From NCBI GenBank assembly GCA_041392475.1, contig JAWKLZ010000002.1:682001-746000 (forward strand): a stretch of 64,000 nt of DNA, in the 5' to 3' direction. A program made the position numbers and the translations under genes. Shown piece by piece: positions 9,495 through 19,656 of the stretch (position 1 is its first letter; each line of letters starts with the position of its first letter). Source of the DNA: Chitinophagales bacterium. Lineage in GTDB: Bacteria > Bacteroidota > Bacteroidia > Chitinophagales > UBA2359. The notes below the pieces were generated by a model. That model saw nothing but the letters and a program-made list of their open reading frames with translations. It had not been told where the DNA came from and made no database searches.

Positions 9495-10454
9495 ATGTCT
9501 TTCTTCAAGAATCTATTCTCCAAAAACAAAAAAGAAGACCTCGACAAAGGCTTAGAAAAAAGTAGTCAGAATATTTTTTCTAAACTATCTAAAGCTGTTG
9601 CGGGAAGAACAGAGATTGATATGGATGTACTCGACAGTATCGAGGAAGCACTTGTAGCTTCTGATATTGGCGTAGATACAACTATCAAGATTATTGAGCG
9701 ATTGGAGGCAAGAGCAGAACGTGATAAATACCTCAATGTGAATGAAGTTTATCAAATGCTCAAAGATGAAATCATTGATTTGCTTTCTGAAAACAATACG
9801 CCTGACTACACCGATTTTGAGATTCCCGACACTTGCGGACAGCCTTATGTGATGATGATTGTAGGGGTAAATGGAACTGGCAAAACAACTACGGTAGGAA
9901 AATTGGCGTATCAGTTTGAAAAACAAGGTAAAAAAGTGGTGATGGGAGCAGCGGATACTTTTCGGGCTGCTGCAATTGAACAACTCGCTGTATGGGCAGA
10001 CCGAGCTGGAACTGAGGTTATCAAACAGAAAATGGGTTCGGATCCTGCGGCAGTTGCGTATGATACGGTGAGTGCTGCTGTTTCGAGAAACTATGATGTT
10101 TGTTTGGTAGATACTGCTGGGCGTTTGCACAACAAAAAACACCTGATGGAAGAGTTGAGCAAGATTAAACGAGTAATGAAGAAAGTGGACAGCGATTTCC
10201 CGCATGATGTGATGTTGGTCTTGGACGGTTCTACGGGTCAAAATGCACTGGAACAAGCCAAACAATTTACAGAGGCTACGGAGGTTACTTGCATTGCAAT
10301 TACCAAATTAGATGGTACTGCAAAAGGTGGTGTGGTAATCGGCATTGCAGATCAATTCAAAATTCCTATTAAGTACATTGGCGTTGGAGAAGGGTTGGAA
10401 CATTTGCAGGTCTTCAATAAGAAAGAGTTTGTAGATAGCTTATTCAAAATTTAA
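9495..10454 (+). CDS. ftsY: Signal recognition particle receptor FtsY
   Basis: 319 residues with a short basic N-terminus and an SRP-type NG GTPase domain. G1 is GVNGTGKTT at residues 124-132, followed by DTFRAAAIEQL, G3 DTAGRLHNK and G4 TKLDGTAKGG. FtsY docks SRP-ribosome complexes at the inner membrane for co-translational insertion. It lacks the long acidic A domain of the Escherichia coli protein, as is usual in Bacteroidota. It is followed 78 bp later by rimO in the same direction. Confidence 0.97.
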   Translation: MSFFKNLFSKNKKEDLDKGLEKSSQNIFSKLSKAVAGRTEIDMDVLDSIEEALVASDIGVDTTIKIIERLEARAERDKYLNVNEVYQMLKDEIIDLLSENNTPDYTDFEIPDTCGQPYVMMIVGVNGTGKTTTVGKLAYQFEKQGKKVVMGAADTFRAAAIEQLAVWADRAGTEVIKQKMGSDPAAVAYDTVSAAVSRNYDVCLVDTAGRLHNKKHLMEELSKIKRVMKKVDSDFPHDVMLVLDGSTGQNALEQAKQFTEATEVTCIAITKLDGTAKGGVVIGIADQFKIPIKYIGVGEGLEHLQVFNKKEFVDSLFKI

Positions 10455-10532
10455 TCGCAGATTTTTTTTTTGATTTCGCAGATAAGGAACAACGCTGAAA
10501 ACTTAGTTTAGAAAAACAGGATACATTGATTT

Positions 10533-11855
10533 ATGAAAACAAAAGTTTCTGCTACCCAAAGCAATAAGGTAAATGTGGTAACGCTTGGTTGCTCCAAAAA
10601 TATTGTGGATTCGGAAGTATTGATGAATCAATTGAAGGGAAACGATATCGCAGTGACGCATGAAAGTGATACGGCAGATGCCAATATTGTGGTGGTAAAC
10701 ACTTGTGGTTTTATAGATGTAGCCAAACAAGAATCTATTGACACCATTCTACATTATGCTTCTGCAAAAACCCAAGGAAGCATTGAAAAACTCTATGTAA
10801 CAGGCTGTTTATCGCAACGCTACAAAGACGACTTGGAAAAAGAAATTCCCGAAGTAGATGCGTATTTCGGAACGCTTGACCTACCTTTTTTGCTGCAAGA
10901 ACTGGGCGCAGACTACAAACACGACCTTATCGGAGAACGCTCTTTTCTCACAACTCCTCCTCATTATGCTTACCTCAAAATTTCGGAGGGCTGCAATCGA
11001 ACTTGCTCTTTTTGTGCTATTCCGCTGATGCGTGGCAAACACGTTTCCAAAACCATCGAACAAGTAGTGACCGAGGCGAAGAACTTGGTGAGAAATGGAG
11101 TGAAAGAAGTCATGCTCATAGCGCAAGAACTGACTTACTACGGTTTAGATATCTACAAAAAACGAGCATTGTCAGATTTATTGCGGGCTTTGTCGGATGT
11201 CAATGGATTGGAGTGGATACGAATGCACTATGCTTACCCCTACAAATTTCCGCTTGAAGTGATGGATGTGGTTCGAGAACGACCCAATATCTGCAATTAT
11301 TTGGACATGCCTTTGCAGCACATCAGCGATTCTGTTTTGAAGCGAATGAAGCGACACATTACCAAAGCAGACACCTATGAACTCATACACAACATACGCC
11401 AAAGAGTGCCGAATATTGCATTGAGAACTACGCTTTTGGTTGGCTTCCCTGGCGAAACGGAGCAAGATGTAGAGGAATTGGCACAATTTGTTCAAGAGGC
11501 TCGCTTTGAACGTTTGGGCATTTTCCAATATTCTCACGAAGAAAATACTTCTGCCCATGAATTGGAGGACGATGTGCCAGAAGAGGTAAAAGCAGAACGA
11601 ACGGCTTACATCATGGATATTCAAGAGGGTATTTCTGCCGAATTGAACCAACAAAAAATTGGTAAAACCTTCAAGGTATTGTTCGACCGAAAAGAAGAAG
11701 GGTATTTTATTGGCCGCACAGAATACGATTCACCCGAAGTCGACAATGAGGTCATTGTAGATGCTGCAAAAAATTATGTGCGAATTGGAGATTTTGCAGA
11801 TGTGAAAATTCACGATGCAGGGGAATTTGATTTGTATGGAAATGTAGTTCAATAA
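10533..11855 (+). CDS. rimO: Ribosomal protein S12 methylthiotransferase RimO
   Basis: 440 residues. An N-terminal UPF0004 domain (VNVVTLGCSKNIVDSEVL) binds one 4Fe-4S cluster. A radical-SAM domain carries CNRTCSFC with Cys154, Cys158 and Cys161, and a C-terminal TRAM domain follows. RimO methylthiolates the conserved aspartate of ribosomal protein S12. The motif GCSKNxVDSE and the length separate it from MiaB. It forms a pair with ftsY. Confidence 0.96.
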   Translation: MKTKVSATQSNKVNVVTLGCSKNIVDSEVLMNQLKGNDIAVTHESDTADANIVVVNTCGFIDVAKQESIDTILHYASAKTQGSIEKLYVTGCLSQRYKDDLEKEIPEVDAYFGTLDLPFLLQELGADYKHDLIGERSFLTTPPHYAYLKISEGCNRTCSFCAIPLMRGKHVSKTIEQVVTEAKNLVRNGVKEVMLIAQELTYYGLDIYKKRALSDLLRALSDVNGLEWIRMHYAYPYKFPLEVMDVVRERPNICNYLDMPLQHISDSVLKRMKRHITKADTYELIHNIRQRVPNIALRTTLLVGFPGETEQDVEELAQFVQEARFERLGIFQYSHEENTSAHELEDDVPEEVKAERTAYIMDIQEGISAELNQQKIGKTFKVLFDRKEEGYFIGRTEYDSPEVDNEVIVDAAKNYVRIGDFADVKIHDAGEFDLYGNVVQ

Positions 11856-12062
11856 AACCACATTTTTCGCTTTTATCTATTTTGTTCATTTTTATATACG
11901 TCTCAACACTTTCAAAAACCTATAATAACCAACACTTTATACGCTCAACATTTTCCTCCACAGCAATACCTGCTATCACACATACGGGTTTTCTTTAGTG
12001 ACCCCTATCACCTCTTTGCGTCTTATTCATGGTTTTACTCACTAAATTAAACAAATATAACC

Positions 12063-12875
12063 ATGGATTTTAACTTCGCAGAAATGAGCCAAACTTGGGC
12101 TGAACAATTAGCAGGATGGGCTCCAAAAATTCTTTCCGCAATCGTTGTTTTAATTATTGGATTTTGGATTGTAGGTTGGATCATCAAAATTTTAGGCAAA
12201 TCAATGGATCGTGCCAAAATGGATAAAGATGTACAGCCTTTCTTAAAATCCCTCACCAGTGTTCTACTCAAAATCTTGGTACTAATTACCGCAGCAGGTA
12301 TTGTAGGCATTGAAGTGACTGCTTTTGCAGCGTTGATAGCTGCTGGCGGATTGGCTATTGGTATGGCACTTCAAGGAACACTCGGACATTTTGCATCAGG
12401 CGTGATGATTCTATTGTTCAAACCTTACAAAGTTGGCGACTTGGTGGACATTCAGGGGCAATTGGGACACGTTGAAGAAATTCAAGTTTTCAATACTTTG
12501 ATTGCTACTTTGGACAGCAAAAGGGTGATTATTCCAAACGGACTTGCTACAAGTGGCATTATGACCAACCTTACTACCAAAGGAAAATTGAGGGTAGATT
12601 TGAATGTAGCAATGCCTTATGAAGAAGATTTTGACAAAGTGCAGGGCATTATCAAAAACGCATTGAATAAAGTGCCTTTTATATTAGACGACGAACCAAC
12701 TATTGAAATTGAAAAGTTTGGCGAACACAACATTCTTTTGGCAGTTCGACCTTATGCAACTCCTGAAAGTTATTGGAATGTTTATTTTGAATCTTACAAA
12801 GAAATCAAAAAAGCATTTGGCGAAGCAGGTATTGAAGTAGCTTATCCTGTCAGAAGAGTAAAGCAAATGTCTTAA
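12063..12875 (+). CDS. Small-conductance mechanosensitive channel (MscS family)
   Basis: 270 residues, close to the minimal E. coli MscS size. There are three predicted membrane helices, about residues 20-42, 60-80 and 84-112. The last is the glycine/alanine-rich pore helix (AALIAAGGLAIGMALQGTL). It is followed by the beta domain (KPYKVGDLVDIQGQLGHVEEI) and the cytoplasmic alpha-beta domain. It would relieve turgor during osmotic downshock. A second, more divergent MscS-like gene lies at 43852. The 207-bp gap upstream shows nothing certain. Confidence 0.93.
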   Translation: MDFNFAEMSQTWAEQLAGWAPKILSAIVVLIIGFWIVGWIIKILGKSMDRAKMDKDVQPFLKSLTSVLLKILVLITAAGIVGIEVTAFAALIAAGGLAIGMALQGTLGHFASGVMILLFKPYKVGDLVDIQGQLGHVEEIQVFNTLIATLDSKRVIIPNGLATSGIMTNLTTKGKLRVDLNVAMPYEEDFDKVQGIIKNALNKVPFILDDEPTIEIEKFGEHNILLAVRPYATPESYWNVYFESYKEIKKAFGEAGIEVAYPVRRVKQMS

Positions 12876-13015
12876 ATTAGATTTTAATGCCCTGACTCAT
12901 AGCAAATTGCTTGACATAAAAAGATGGCATTGCTGCAAAACTTGGATTGGTGATTTTCGACTAATCCAAGTTTTGTAGTATTTTGCAGTTTCTATTTCAC
13001 CATTTGACAATCCAA

Positions 13016-14029
13016 ATGAAAAAAATCAAACCCATTATCCCTGAACCTACGTTTCTCTCCAATAATTCTACCACTTACTCCCCTCCTATTCGCATAGTTC
13101 TTCCCACCATCTTTGGAATGAAAACCGTCAATGCTTATTTGTATTTGCATCCAGAACCTACGCTCATTGATTGCGGAGAAAATTCGGATGCGAGTTGGCA
13201 AACCCTTCAAAAAGAACTGGCTGCAAATGATTTAAAAATTTCAGACATCAAAAAAGTCATCATTACCCATGCACACATAGACCATATTGGCATGGCGGGC
13301 AGAATATGCGAACACAGCGATGCTGAAATTTGGGTATCGGAATACGCCTACGATTGGGCTGTCGATTTGGAGACAATGCGTAAACTTCGCCTCCAAATTA
13401 TTTCAGAAGGCTTGGAGGCAATGGGAGATTCTCCTGTAAATGGTTTGTTCAAAAGCATTTTCACCAAATTCGATAGTTATTGGTTGCCCATTCCTGCAAA
13501 TCGTGTCAAGACATTTCCTATGGAAGGCTCGCTGCAATTTGGCGGACAAACATGGCAAATTATCTATGCACCAGGACATTGCATTAATCAGGTGTGCTTT
13601 TATCAGCCAGAAACCCTTCAATTATTTTCGGCAGATATGTTGTTGAAAATCACGCCCACGCCTGTCATTGACGCATGTTTAGAACCGCCTTATACTCGAA
13701 ATAAAAGCATTCTTCAATTGTTGGACTCCTACGACAAATTTTCAAAATTGAACATCAACATTGTTTACCCGGGTCACTATGAACCTTTTGACTATCCAAA
13801 AGTTATTATCGAAAAACAATTGAGTCGAATCCACCAAAGAAAAGCAGAATGTTTGAAGTGGATAAGTGAAGGAGTTTCCGATTTTTTTGGTTTGATACAA
13901 AAACTGTACGGCAAAAACTTTTCTTTGCCCACCATTCCTATGCTCGTAGGCTATTTGGACTTACTGCTGGCAGAAAATAGTATTTTTGTACTAAAAACAG
14001 CCGATGGATTGCGGTATTTTGCCATTTAA
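13016..14029 (+). CDS. Metallo-beta-lactamase-fold hydrolase
   Basis: From the ATG at 13016 the protein has 337 residues; an upstream TTG at 12983 would add 11 untypical residues. The zinc-binding HxHxDH motif is THAHIDH, with His85, His87, Asp89 and His90. Later ligands are likely in APGHCINQ, FSADM and VYPGHYEP. The fold is that of glyoxalase II / RNase Z-type hydrolases, and the C-terminal helical extension resembles the LACTB2-like group. Substrate cannot be told from the sequence. Confidence 0.85.
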   Translation: MKKIKPIIPEPTFLSNNSTTYSPPIRIVLPTIFGMKTVNAYLYLHPEPTLIDCGENSDASWQTLQKELAANDLKISDIKKVIITHAHIDHIGMAGRICEHSDAEIWVSEYAYDWAVDLETMRKLRLQIISEGLEAMGDSPVNGLFKSIFTKFDSYWLPIPANRVKTFPMEGSLQFGGQTWQIIYAPGHCINQVCFYQPETLQLFSADMLLKITPTPVIDACLEPPYTRNKSILQLLDSYDKFSKLNINIVYPGHYEPFDYPKVIIEKQLSRIHQRKAECLKWISEGVSDFFGLIQKLYGKNFSLPTIPMLVGYLDLLLAENSIFVLKTADGLRYFAI

Positions 14030-14137
14030 TTTTTAATTTCGCTTTGTAAAGAATCTATTCTTTAGTGATATTTTGAACAATGGCTTTTTCTTGCTTCAAA
14101 ATCCATACTCCATAACTCATACTATATTCATTCACTT

Positions 14138-15496
14138 ATGATACCAATCCTACTTCAACAAGTGCTATTTGTGATTGCTTTGGGCACAACTGCCTACTTT
14201 TTTCGCCGCAGAGTATTGGAAATCAGTGGCAACATTAAACTGGGTAAAGCCGAGGATAGAAGCGGCAATGTTGCTCAAAGATTGCAGAACATGGCACTGT
14301 TGGCATTTGGTCAGAAAAAAATGTTTCGCCAATTCACCCCTGCAATCATGCACTTTTTCATTTATGCAGGATTTTTATTGATTAATATTGAAGTATTGGA
14401 AATCGTATTGGATGGGCTATTTGGCACACACCGCATGTTCGCCCCAATTTTGGGTGGATTTTACACCTTCCTAATTGGCTTTTTTGAATTGTTAGCAGTT
14501 GCAGTAATTATCGCCTGTGTAGTTTTTCTCATTCGCCGAAATATTACAGAGAAAGCTCGCTTCAAGGCAAAAGAAATGGAAGGTTGGCCAGGACTGGACG
14601 GCAATTTGATTTTGGTCATTGAAATTGTGTTGATGACCGCCATTTTGACCATGAACGCTGCAGACCTTACACTTCAAACACAATATGCGTCTGCACATTA
14701 CCACACAACAGGCACCTTTTTGGTATCGGGATTGTTTGCTCCCGCATTTGCAGGGTTTTCTGAAACTGCTTTGATAATCATTGAACGCACAGCATGGTGG
14801 GCGCACATTTTAGGCATTTTTGCTTTCTTGGTGTATGTCACCTATTCCAAACATTTGCATATTTTCTTAGCCTTCCCAAATGCTTATTTTGGTGCATTGG
14901 ATCAAGGTGAACAAAAGGGCGAGATGAAAAACATGCCCAAAATTACGGAGGAAATCAAGTTGATGCTGAACCCTGATGCCCCGATGCCCGAAGAAGATGT
15001 CAATGCTCAACCCGAAAAATTTGGCGCAAAAGATGTGACCGATTTGACTTGGAAAAATATGTTGGATGCCTATTCCTGTACAGAATGTGGTCGCTGCACT
15101 GAAGCTTGCCCTGCCAACCAAACGGGGAAATTGCTTTCGCCTCGAAAAATAATGATGGATACTCGGGATAGAGCCGAAGAGCTGGGGGCGGCAAAAAGAG
15201 CCAATGGTATAGATTTTGAAGATGGTAAATCATTGCTTCACGATTATGTTTCGGTGGAAGAACTGCGTGCCTGTACTACCTGCAATGCTTGTGTGCAAGA
15301 ATGTCCTGTGAGCATCAATCCGTTGAACATCATTATGGAATTGCGTCGTTATTTGATTTTGGAGGAATCCAATTCTCCAGAAGAATGGAATTTAATGTTC
15401 AACAATATCGAAACCAACTACGCAGTTTGGAAATTCAACCCCGATGACCGAGCAAATTGGATGATGGAGTTAGAAACAGAAACGGAGAACAATTGA
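14138..15496 (+). CDS. Membrane 4Fe-4S dicluster oxidoreductase (HdrC/GlpC-like)
   Basis: 452 residues. The N-terminal 240 residues form about five membrane helices resembling the nitrate reductase gamma / HdrE type. A soluble tail carries two 4Fe-4S motifs: CTECGRCTEACP (Cys314, 317, 320, 324) and CTTCNACVQECP (Cys379, 382, 385, 389). Such proteins pass electrons between the quinone pool and a soluble partner. In Bacteroidota the usual partner is a CCG-domain Fe-S protein encoded directly downstream. Here the next gene is convergent and unrelated, so the partner is missing at this locus. Only 9 bp separate the two converging stops. Confidence 0.88.
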   Translation: MIPILLQQVLFVIALGTTAYFFRRRVLEISGNIKLGKAEDRSGNVAQRLQNMALLAFGQKKMFRQFTPAIMHFFIYAGFLLINIEVLEIVLDGLFGTHRMFAPILGGFYTFLIGFFELLAVAVIIACVVFLIRRNITEKARFKAKEMEGWPGLDGNLILVIEIVLMTAILTMNAADLTLQTQYASAHYHTTGTFLVSGLFAPAFAGFSETALIIIERTAWWAHILGIFAFLVYVTYSKHLHIFLAFPNAYFGALDQGEQKGEMKNMPKITEEIKLMLNPDAPMPEEDVNAQPEKFGAKDVTDLTWKNMLDAYSCTECGRCTEACPANQTGKLLSPRKIMMDTRDRAEELGAAKRANGIDFEDGKSLLHDYVSVEELRACTTCNACVQECPVSINPLNIIMELRRYLILEESNSPEEWNLMFNNIETNYAVWKFNPDDRANWMMELETETENN

Positions 15497-15505
15497 GTTT
15501 TTTTC

Positions 15506-18500
15506 TTAAAACATAGTCCTATTCCTGCTCACAAGATATAAGAAACAGAAAATAAAAAATGAGATGCCTATTATCCATCCAAAAGTAAGGAAAGATACAG
15601 AATCTAACTCAATCGGTTTTGGGTTGCCAATATGCACAAATGTTGCCCAAAAGTAAGGAGGAAGTAACCGATTGGGCTCTGTCTCCAAGTATTGCAGTTT
15701 GGCACTCCGCAACGCATCATTCTTAGATTGTCCTTCCAATAAATTGACATGTAAATTCAACATAATCTCGGCAGATGCTTTGTCATTGACACTCCACAGA
15801 CTTGTGATGATGCTCGGGCAACCTGCATACAAAAATCCCTTGGACAAACTCATGATACCTTCTCCAGGTATATACGTTCCAGAACCTGTATTGCATGCAC
15901 TCAATATGGCCAAATCCACATCTAATCGAATATTGAACAATTCGTACGTTGATAAATAATCGTCTACAAAATGAATAGTACTGAACATTGGGTCTGCTTG
16001 ACTCAAACAAGCATGAGTGGCTAAGTGCAGAATACGCCCATTAGCTCTATTTTTCATAAAATTTTGCTTAGTAGCCTCTTCCTTCAAAAACACCTTGCCA
16101 TTCATCATATCCCCCAATCGCTTTACCTCCAACTCACTTTCTGCCAATGTTTCAAGTTCTGTTGTCAAACAACTACCGTAGCTTTTAGTCGTATCAGACT
16201 TCACTTGTTTTTCAAACACAGGAGCAAATCCTATATAACTACCCTTCGCCACACTTTTGCTACTTTCTTCTAAACCTTCTAATAACAAGGTTGCAGAATA
16301 AGCATAACTAAGGCTGTATTCTTCTATCAAATAATCAAGATTTGCTAAACTAAAATCTATTTTTTCAACATTATTGGGATATTGTACCAGCAATGCTTCA
16401 AAGGGAATATACCCCATGATTCCATCAGGAATAACAGTGAGCGACTTAATCTGATTTGTTAGATTTTTTTCAGGCAACATATCTTTCACCAAATATTGGT
16501 ATATCCAGTGAGCAGATTGCAGATAAGCCAAATATGCTTCCTTTACATCTGCTGTTTGAAAAGGATTAAGTTTTAAACTTTGTACCAATGTTTCAAAATG
16601 TTGTTGTAACACTATGTCATTAGGAGTCTTGCGTACTTCAATGCTATTAGCATTAATAACAAAAACATATACATTCTGTTTTCCTACAAAATATTCAAGT
16701 AAAGTTTCATCCTTATCTTTTAACTTTGTTTGAAGTTCTTCAATCGAAGCCACTTCAATGTTGTACTTTAAATGATAATAATCAGGAAAATCTCGCTCAA
16801 GGGTATCAATCAATCCTTGATATTCTTGTGATAAATCAAATATTTTTGATTCCCAAAAAGACATTTTTAGACTATCTGCATTATCCTTAGATTTTTGTTT
16901 TTTTTCAAAAAGTTTGCGTTCATAAAATTCCATATCCCGCTTCAAATCTTCCTCTCGCTTCAATATAGTAGTTGGAATATTGGAAAACAATAGTGCCTTC
17001 GATTCTTTAATGGCTTCTAATAAAATGGCAGCTTTGTTTTTTTCTGCAAATTGGAAAGCTTTTTGGAGGTATTGATTAGTGACTTGCACAGAATCAACCC
17101 CATTTTTGCCAAACCAATCCGATAGTTCAATAGCCGTCTGAATACTTTTTTCATATATTGGTAAAGCTTTGGCAGCCAATGTATGTTTTGAAGCATCTGC
17201 CTGAAAATCACGCCTCATACTATCCATCGCACTGATAGCCAGTTCAAAACTATCAAGAGCACCCTTCAATAAATCAATCTGCTTCTTTTCTTTTTGAAAC
17301 GATAAGGTCAATAACGTCCCCTTCAATTCCAGTATTTCCGTGATACTATTCCTATCGTTCACGTTGTTCAGGCTTGGATTAGTATATATATCTTCACTAT
17401 TAAAATCAAGAGATACTGCTATCAATGCTTTTTGACAATAAGCCAAAGCAATATCTACCTGATTCAGTTCGTAGTAGATTTCTGCAATTCTCCTATAACT
17501 GTCAGCAGTCTCTTTATGTCTTTCTCCATATTTATCTTTCCTGATTCGTAGTGCATCTTCGTTTAGCCTCAACGCTTTTTGATATTCTTTACGCTCCTTA
17601 TACACGGCACTCAATTGATCGTAAGTAACATCTATATACCCCTGATTATCTTGATTAATCTCAAAGGATTTTTGAGCAAAATAAAAGCTTGTATCGTATT
17701 TACCTAAATCAAAATGCGTTTTTGAAAGATTATTGTAACAAATAATTGTATTTTCTATCTCATTAGAATTCAAACCACTATGAGTTATTTCTAAGCTTTT
17801 GTAAAAGTATTGAAGTGCTTCATCAAATTCTTTTTGGTATAAATGCGCCAAACCAATATTTGCATAAATTTCTGCACAATCAAGACTCTGTTCACCTCTT
17901 ATTTTTTGAAAGATAAGTATGGATTGTTGAAAAAAACTAATAGCCTGCTCATAATCACATTTAGCATAAAAAATAGCACCTATATTATTATACAGTGTTC
18001 CAATTGTAGTAGAGTCTGTACTATTCGCTTGCATTAACAAGGCTTTTTGGCTTATCTCTAATGCCCTATTGTAATCTCCCTTCAATTCATAGAACACTCC
18101 TAAAGTATAAAGAATGTTGGTCATCAAAGATACTTTATCTTCTTTTAAGGTCTCTCCAATCATTAAACTCTCATTGAGTGCGCATTCCATCTTGCTAAAA
18201 TCTCCTACATAATAAGCCATAGTCCCAATGACAAATTTAACCCATGCATAATCTTCCCAATCTTGTTCACAAGCAAATATACTACATGCCTTATTGAAGA
18301 AATAAGCTGCATCATTCCATTTTTCTTCTGTATAAAATAATTGAGCCTGCTGCCAATATATTTTACCGAAAATTGGATGTTCTTCATATAACCCGACTCT
18401 ATGTGCTTCTTCTATTGCAGACGCAATACAGTTCCTATTTTGGCTGAATGTTCCTATTTCAAAGTATAAAATTGACAACGCAATAGAACATTCTATAGAT

Positions 18501-18739
18501 GCCTCAAATTGTTTCCTAAGTTGATAAATAGATTGTGCTTTTTTGATGTACAGTTCTGCTGTATCAAATATACCTAATTTGATGAGAGAGTCTGCCTTTG
18601 TTAAGTAGATATACGGAGGGAAGGCGCGCTCAAAATATATATTTTGAGCAGGTGAGACATTTGAAGAAAAACAACTAATAGAAGTAAAAATGGAAGCCGC
18701 TAGTATTAAACACCTAAAAAAAAGCATCGGCTTTGACAT
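15506..18739 (-). CDS. TPR-CHAT caspase-like protease, membrane anchored
   Basis: 1077 residues from ATG 18739 (a TTG at 18748 adds three). A signal peptide or lipoprotein-like start (LILAASIFTSISC) is followed by about ten tetratricopeptide repeats (roughly residues 50-460), a helical linker (about 480-660) and a CHAT domain (about 700-1040). The catalytic dyad is visible: His909 in HLATHAC and Cys949 in LSACNTG. A transmembrane helix closes the protein (FGWIIGISFFIFCFLYLV). CHAT proteases are caspase relatives that cut specific protein partners. The signal and C-terminal anchor would place the TPR and CHAT parts in the periplasm. A sigma factor and a membrane TPR protein lie 1.1 kb away in divergent orientation. 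Confidence 0.92.
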   Translation of the reverse strand: MSKPMLFFRCLILAASIFTSISCFSSNVSPAQNIYFERAFPPYIYLTKADSLIKLGIFDTAELYIKKAQSIYQLRKQFEASIECSIALSILYFEIGTFSQNRNCIASAIEEAHRVGLYEEHPIFGKIYWQQAQLFYTEEKWNDAAYFFNKACSIFACEQDWEDYAWVKFVIGTMAYYVGDFSKMECALNESLMIGETLKEDKVSLMTNILYTLGVFYELKGDYNRALEISQKALLMQANSTDSTTIGTLYNNIGAIFYAKCDYEQAISFFQQSILIFQKIRGEQSLDCAEIYANIGLAHLYQKEFDEALQYFYKSLEITHSGLNSNEIENTIICYNNLSKTHFDLGKYDTSFYFAQKSFEINQDNQGYIDVTYDQLSAVYKERKEYQKALRLNEDALRIRKDKYGERHKETADSYRRIAEIYYELNQVDIALAYCQKALIAVSLDFNSEDIYTNPSLNNVNDRNSITEILELKGTLLTLSFQKEKKQIDLLKGALDSFELAISAMDSMRRDFQADASKHTLAAKALPIYEKSIQTAIELSDWFGKNGVDSVQVTNQYLQKAFQFAEKNKAAILLEAIKESKALLFSNIPTTILKREEDLKRDMEFYERKLFEKKQKSKDNADSLKMSFWESKIFDLSQEYQGLIDTLERDFPDYYHLKYNIEVASIEELQTKLKDKDETLLEYFVGKQNVYVFVINANSIEVRKTPNDIVLQQHFETLVQSLKLNPFQTADVKEAYLAYLQSAHWIYQYLVKDMLPEKNLTNQIKSLTVIPDGIMGYIPFEALLVQYPNNVEKIDFSLANLDYLIEEYSLSYAYSATLLLEGLEESSKSVAKGSYIGFAPVFEKQVKSDTTKSYGSCLTTELETLAESELEVKRLGDMMNGKVFLKEEATKQNFMKNRANGRILHLATHACLSQADPMFSTIHFVDDYLSTYELFNIRLDVDLAILSACNTGSGTYIPGEGIMSLSKGFLYAGCPSIITSLWSVNDKASAEIMLNLHVNLLEGQSKNDALRSAKLQYLETEPNRLLPPYFWATFVHIGNPKPIELDSVSFLTFGWIIGISFFIFCFLYLVSRNRTMF

Positions 18740-18857
18740 ATTCAGCAATGTTATAGTAACTCGTTAGGTCGAAGTTACAATATCTATATCAAAACTGACG
18801 CTATTACTCCAAAAAATAAAGAATACTTATATTTTTATTGCTACATTAGCATGATAA

Positions 18858-19190
18858 CTAAACGACTGCCTCCGCTTCTACTTCAACAGGAATATTTCTA
18901 TCTGTGCCAGTAGAACTGCCATTTAAAAAAAAATCTACATCTGCATTGTACCCATGTGAATCAGGGACCAATTCTCCATCAAAAGTACCTGTACCTATGT
19001 ATGCACCTGAAGAAACATTCCACAAAGCTTCAACTGGATTATTCGTGCAATTGGGTTCATTGGCAAATACAGAGAGCGTTATTTTTGTTGTGAAATTCTG
19101 AGGATTAGGCTCCTTTCCGATTACAGTAATAAGTATTTGACCTTTAGGCTTGCACTTAATTTTAATTACGTTAATATCAGGTTTTGACAT
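18858..19190 (-). CDS. Small protein upstream of the CHAT protease, unknown function
   Basis: 110 residues from ATG 19190 (MSKPDINVIKIKCK); a longer in-frame start at 19235 looks less natural. The sequence is beta-rich, with KITLSVFANEPNC and ADVDFFLNGSSTGTDRN, and has no signal peptide or membrane helix. I do not recognise a family. It lies 118 bp upstream of the CHAT gene on the same strand and could be co-transcribed with it. CHAT proteases often have their substrate encoded next door, so this is a candidate substrate or regulator, by context only. Confidence 0.5.
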   Translation of the reverse strand: MSKPDINVIKIKCKPKGQILITVIGKEPNPQNFTTKITLSVFANEPNCTNNPVEALWNVSSGAYIGTGTFDGELVPDSHGYNADVDFFLNGSSTGTDRNIPVEVEAEAVV

Positions 19191-19449
19191 ATTTATAGCA
19201 TCATATTTGATTAAAACGGTGTGCATTAATACCAAAATAGCGACTATTAATCAAATAAATTAATAGTCGCTTACTTTCCTTATGTGCATAATAAAATATG
19301 AGTGTAATGACTTTTGTTTTCTTGACTTTAGGTTTTTGAATTTCAAAAGGGATATGACTGAATTTCAAAAATAATCAACCATATATAAATATTTCTAACT
19401 ATTTTTTTAGCTTAAACAAATTTCATAACAATTGCTTATTTCACATAAC

Positions 19450-19501
19450 CGATTAAAACGATGAACCCTTGAAATTATATACAATAGCCACGTTTTAATC
19501 G
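19450..19501. repeat. Inverted repeat CGATTAAAACG / CGTTTTAATCG
   Basis: Perfect 11-bp arms at 19450-19460 and 19491-19501 with a 30-bp spacer, in the 650-bp gap between the small protein and the sigma factor. It could be an operator or a relic of decayed DNA. Confidence 0.4.
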
Positions 19502-19538
19502 TTGAGTATAGTGTAAGTGTAATGATTTGTTTCTAATT

Positions 19539-19578
19539 AAAAAAAGCATAGCTGAACCCTAAGAGTAGTCAGCTATGC
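19539..19578 (-). terminator. Leftward terminator
   Basis: Read on the minus strand, a perfect 10-bp stem GCATAGCTGA / TCAGCTATGC with a 13-nt loop is followed by seven T. It would end leftward transcription coming from the relic at 19591-19656. Confidence 0.65.
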
Positions 19579-19590
19579 ATCAGCCTCCAA

Positions 19591-19656
19591 TTATTTCATG
19601 GATAAACGAGCTGTATAACGATTGTTGCTGACTTTCACATACAGAACACTCTTTCT
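19591..19656 (-). pseudogene. Relic of a T9SS C-terminal sorting domain
   Basis: On the minus strand 20 codons before a TAA read VLYVKVSNNRYTARLSMK, the typical last strand of a T9SS type A sorting domain. An in-frame TGA lies just upstream and no further similarity is visible. With the adjacent terminator this looks like the tail of a lost secreted-protein gene. Confidence 0.4.

Noticed and set aside
9585..10265. 226-residue minus-strand frame opposite ftsY
   Set aside because: Antisense shadow of a conserved GTPase gene with no protein-like features.
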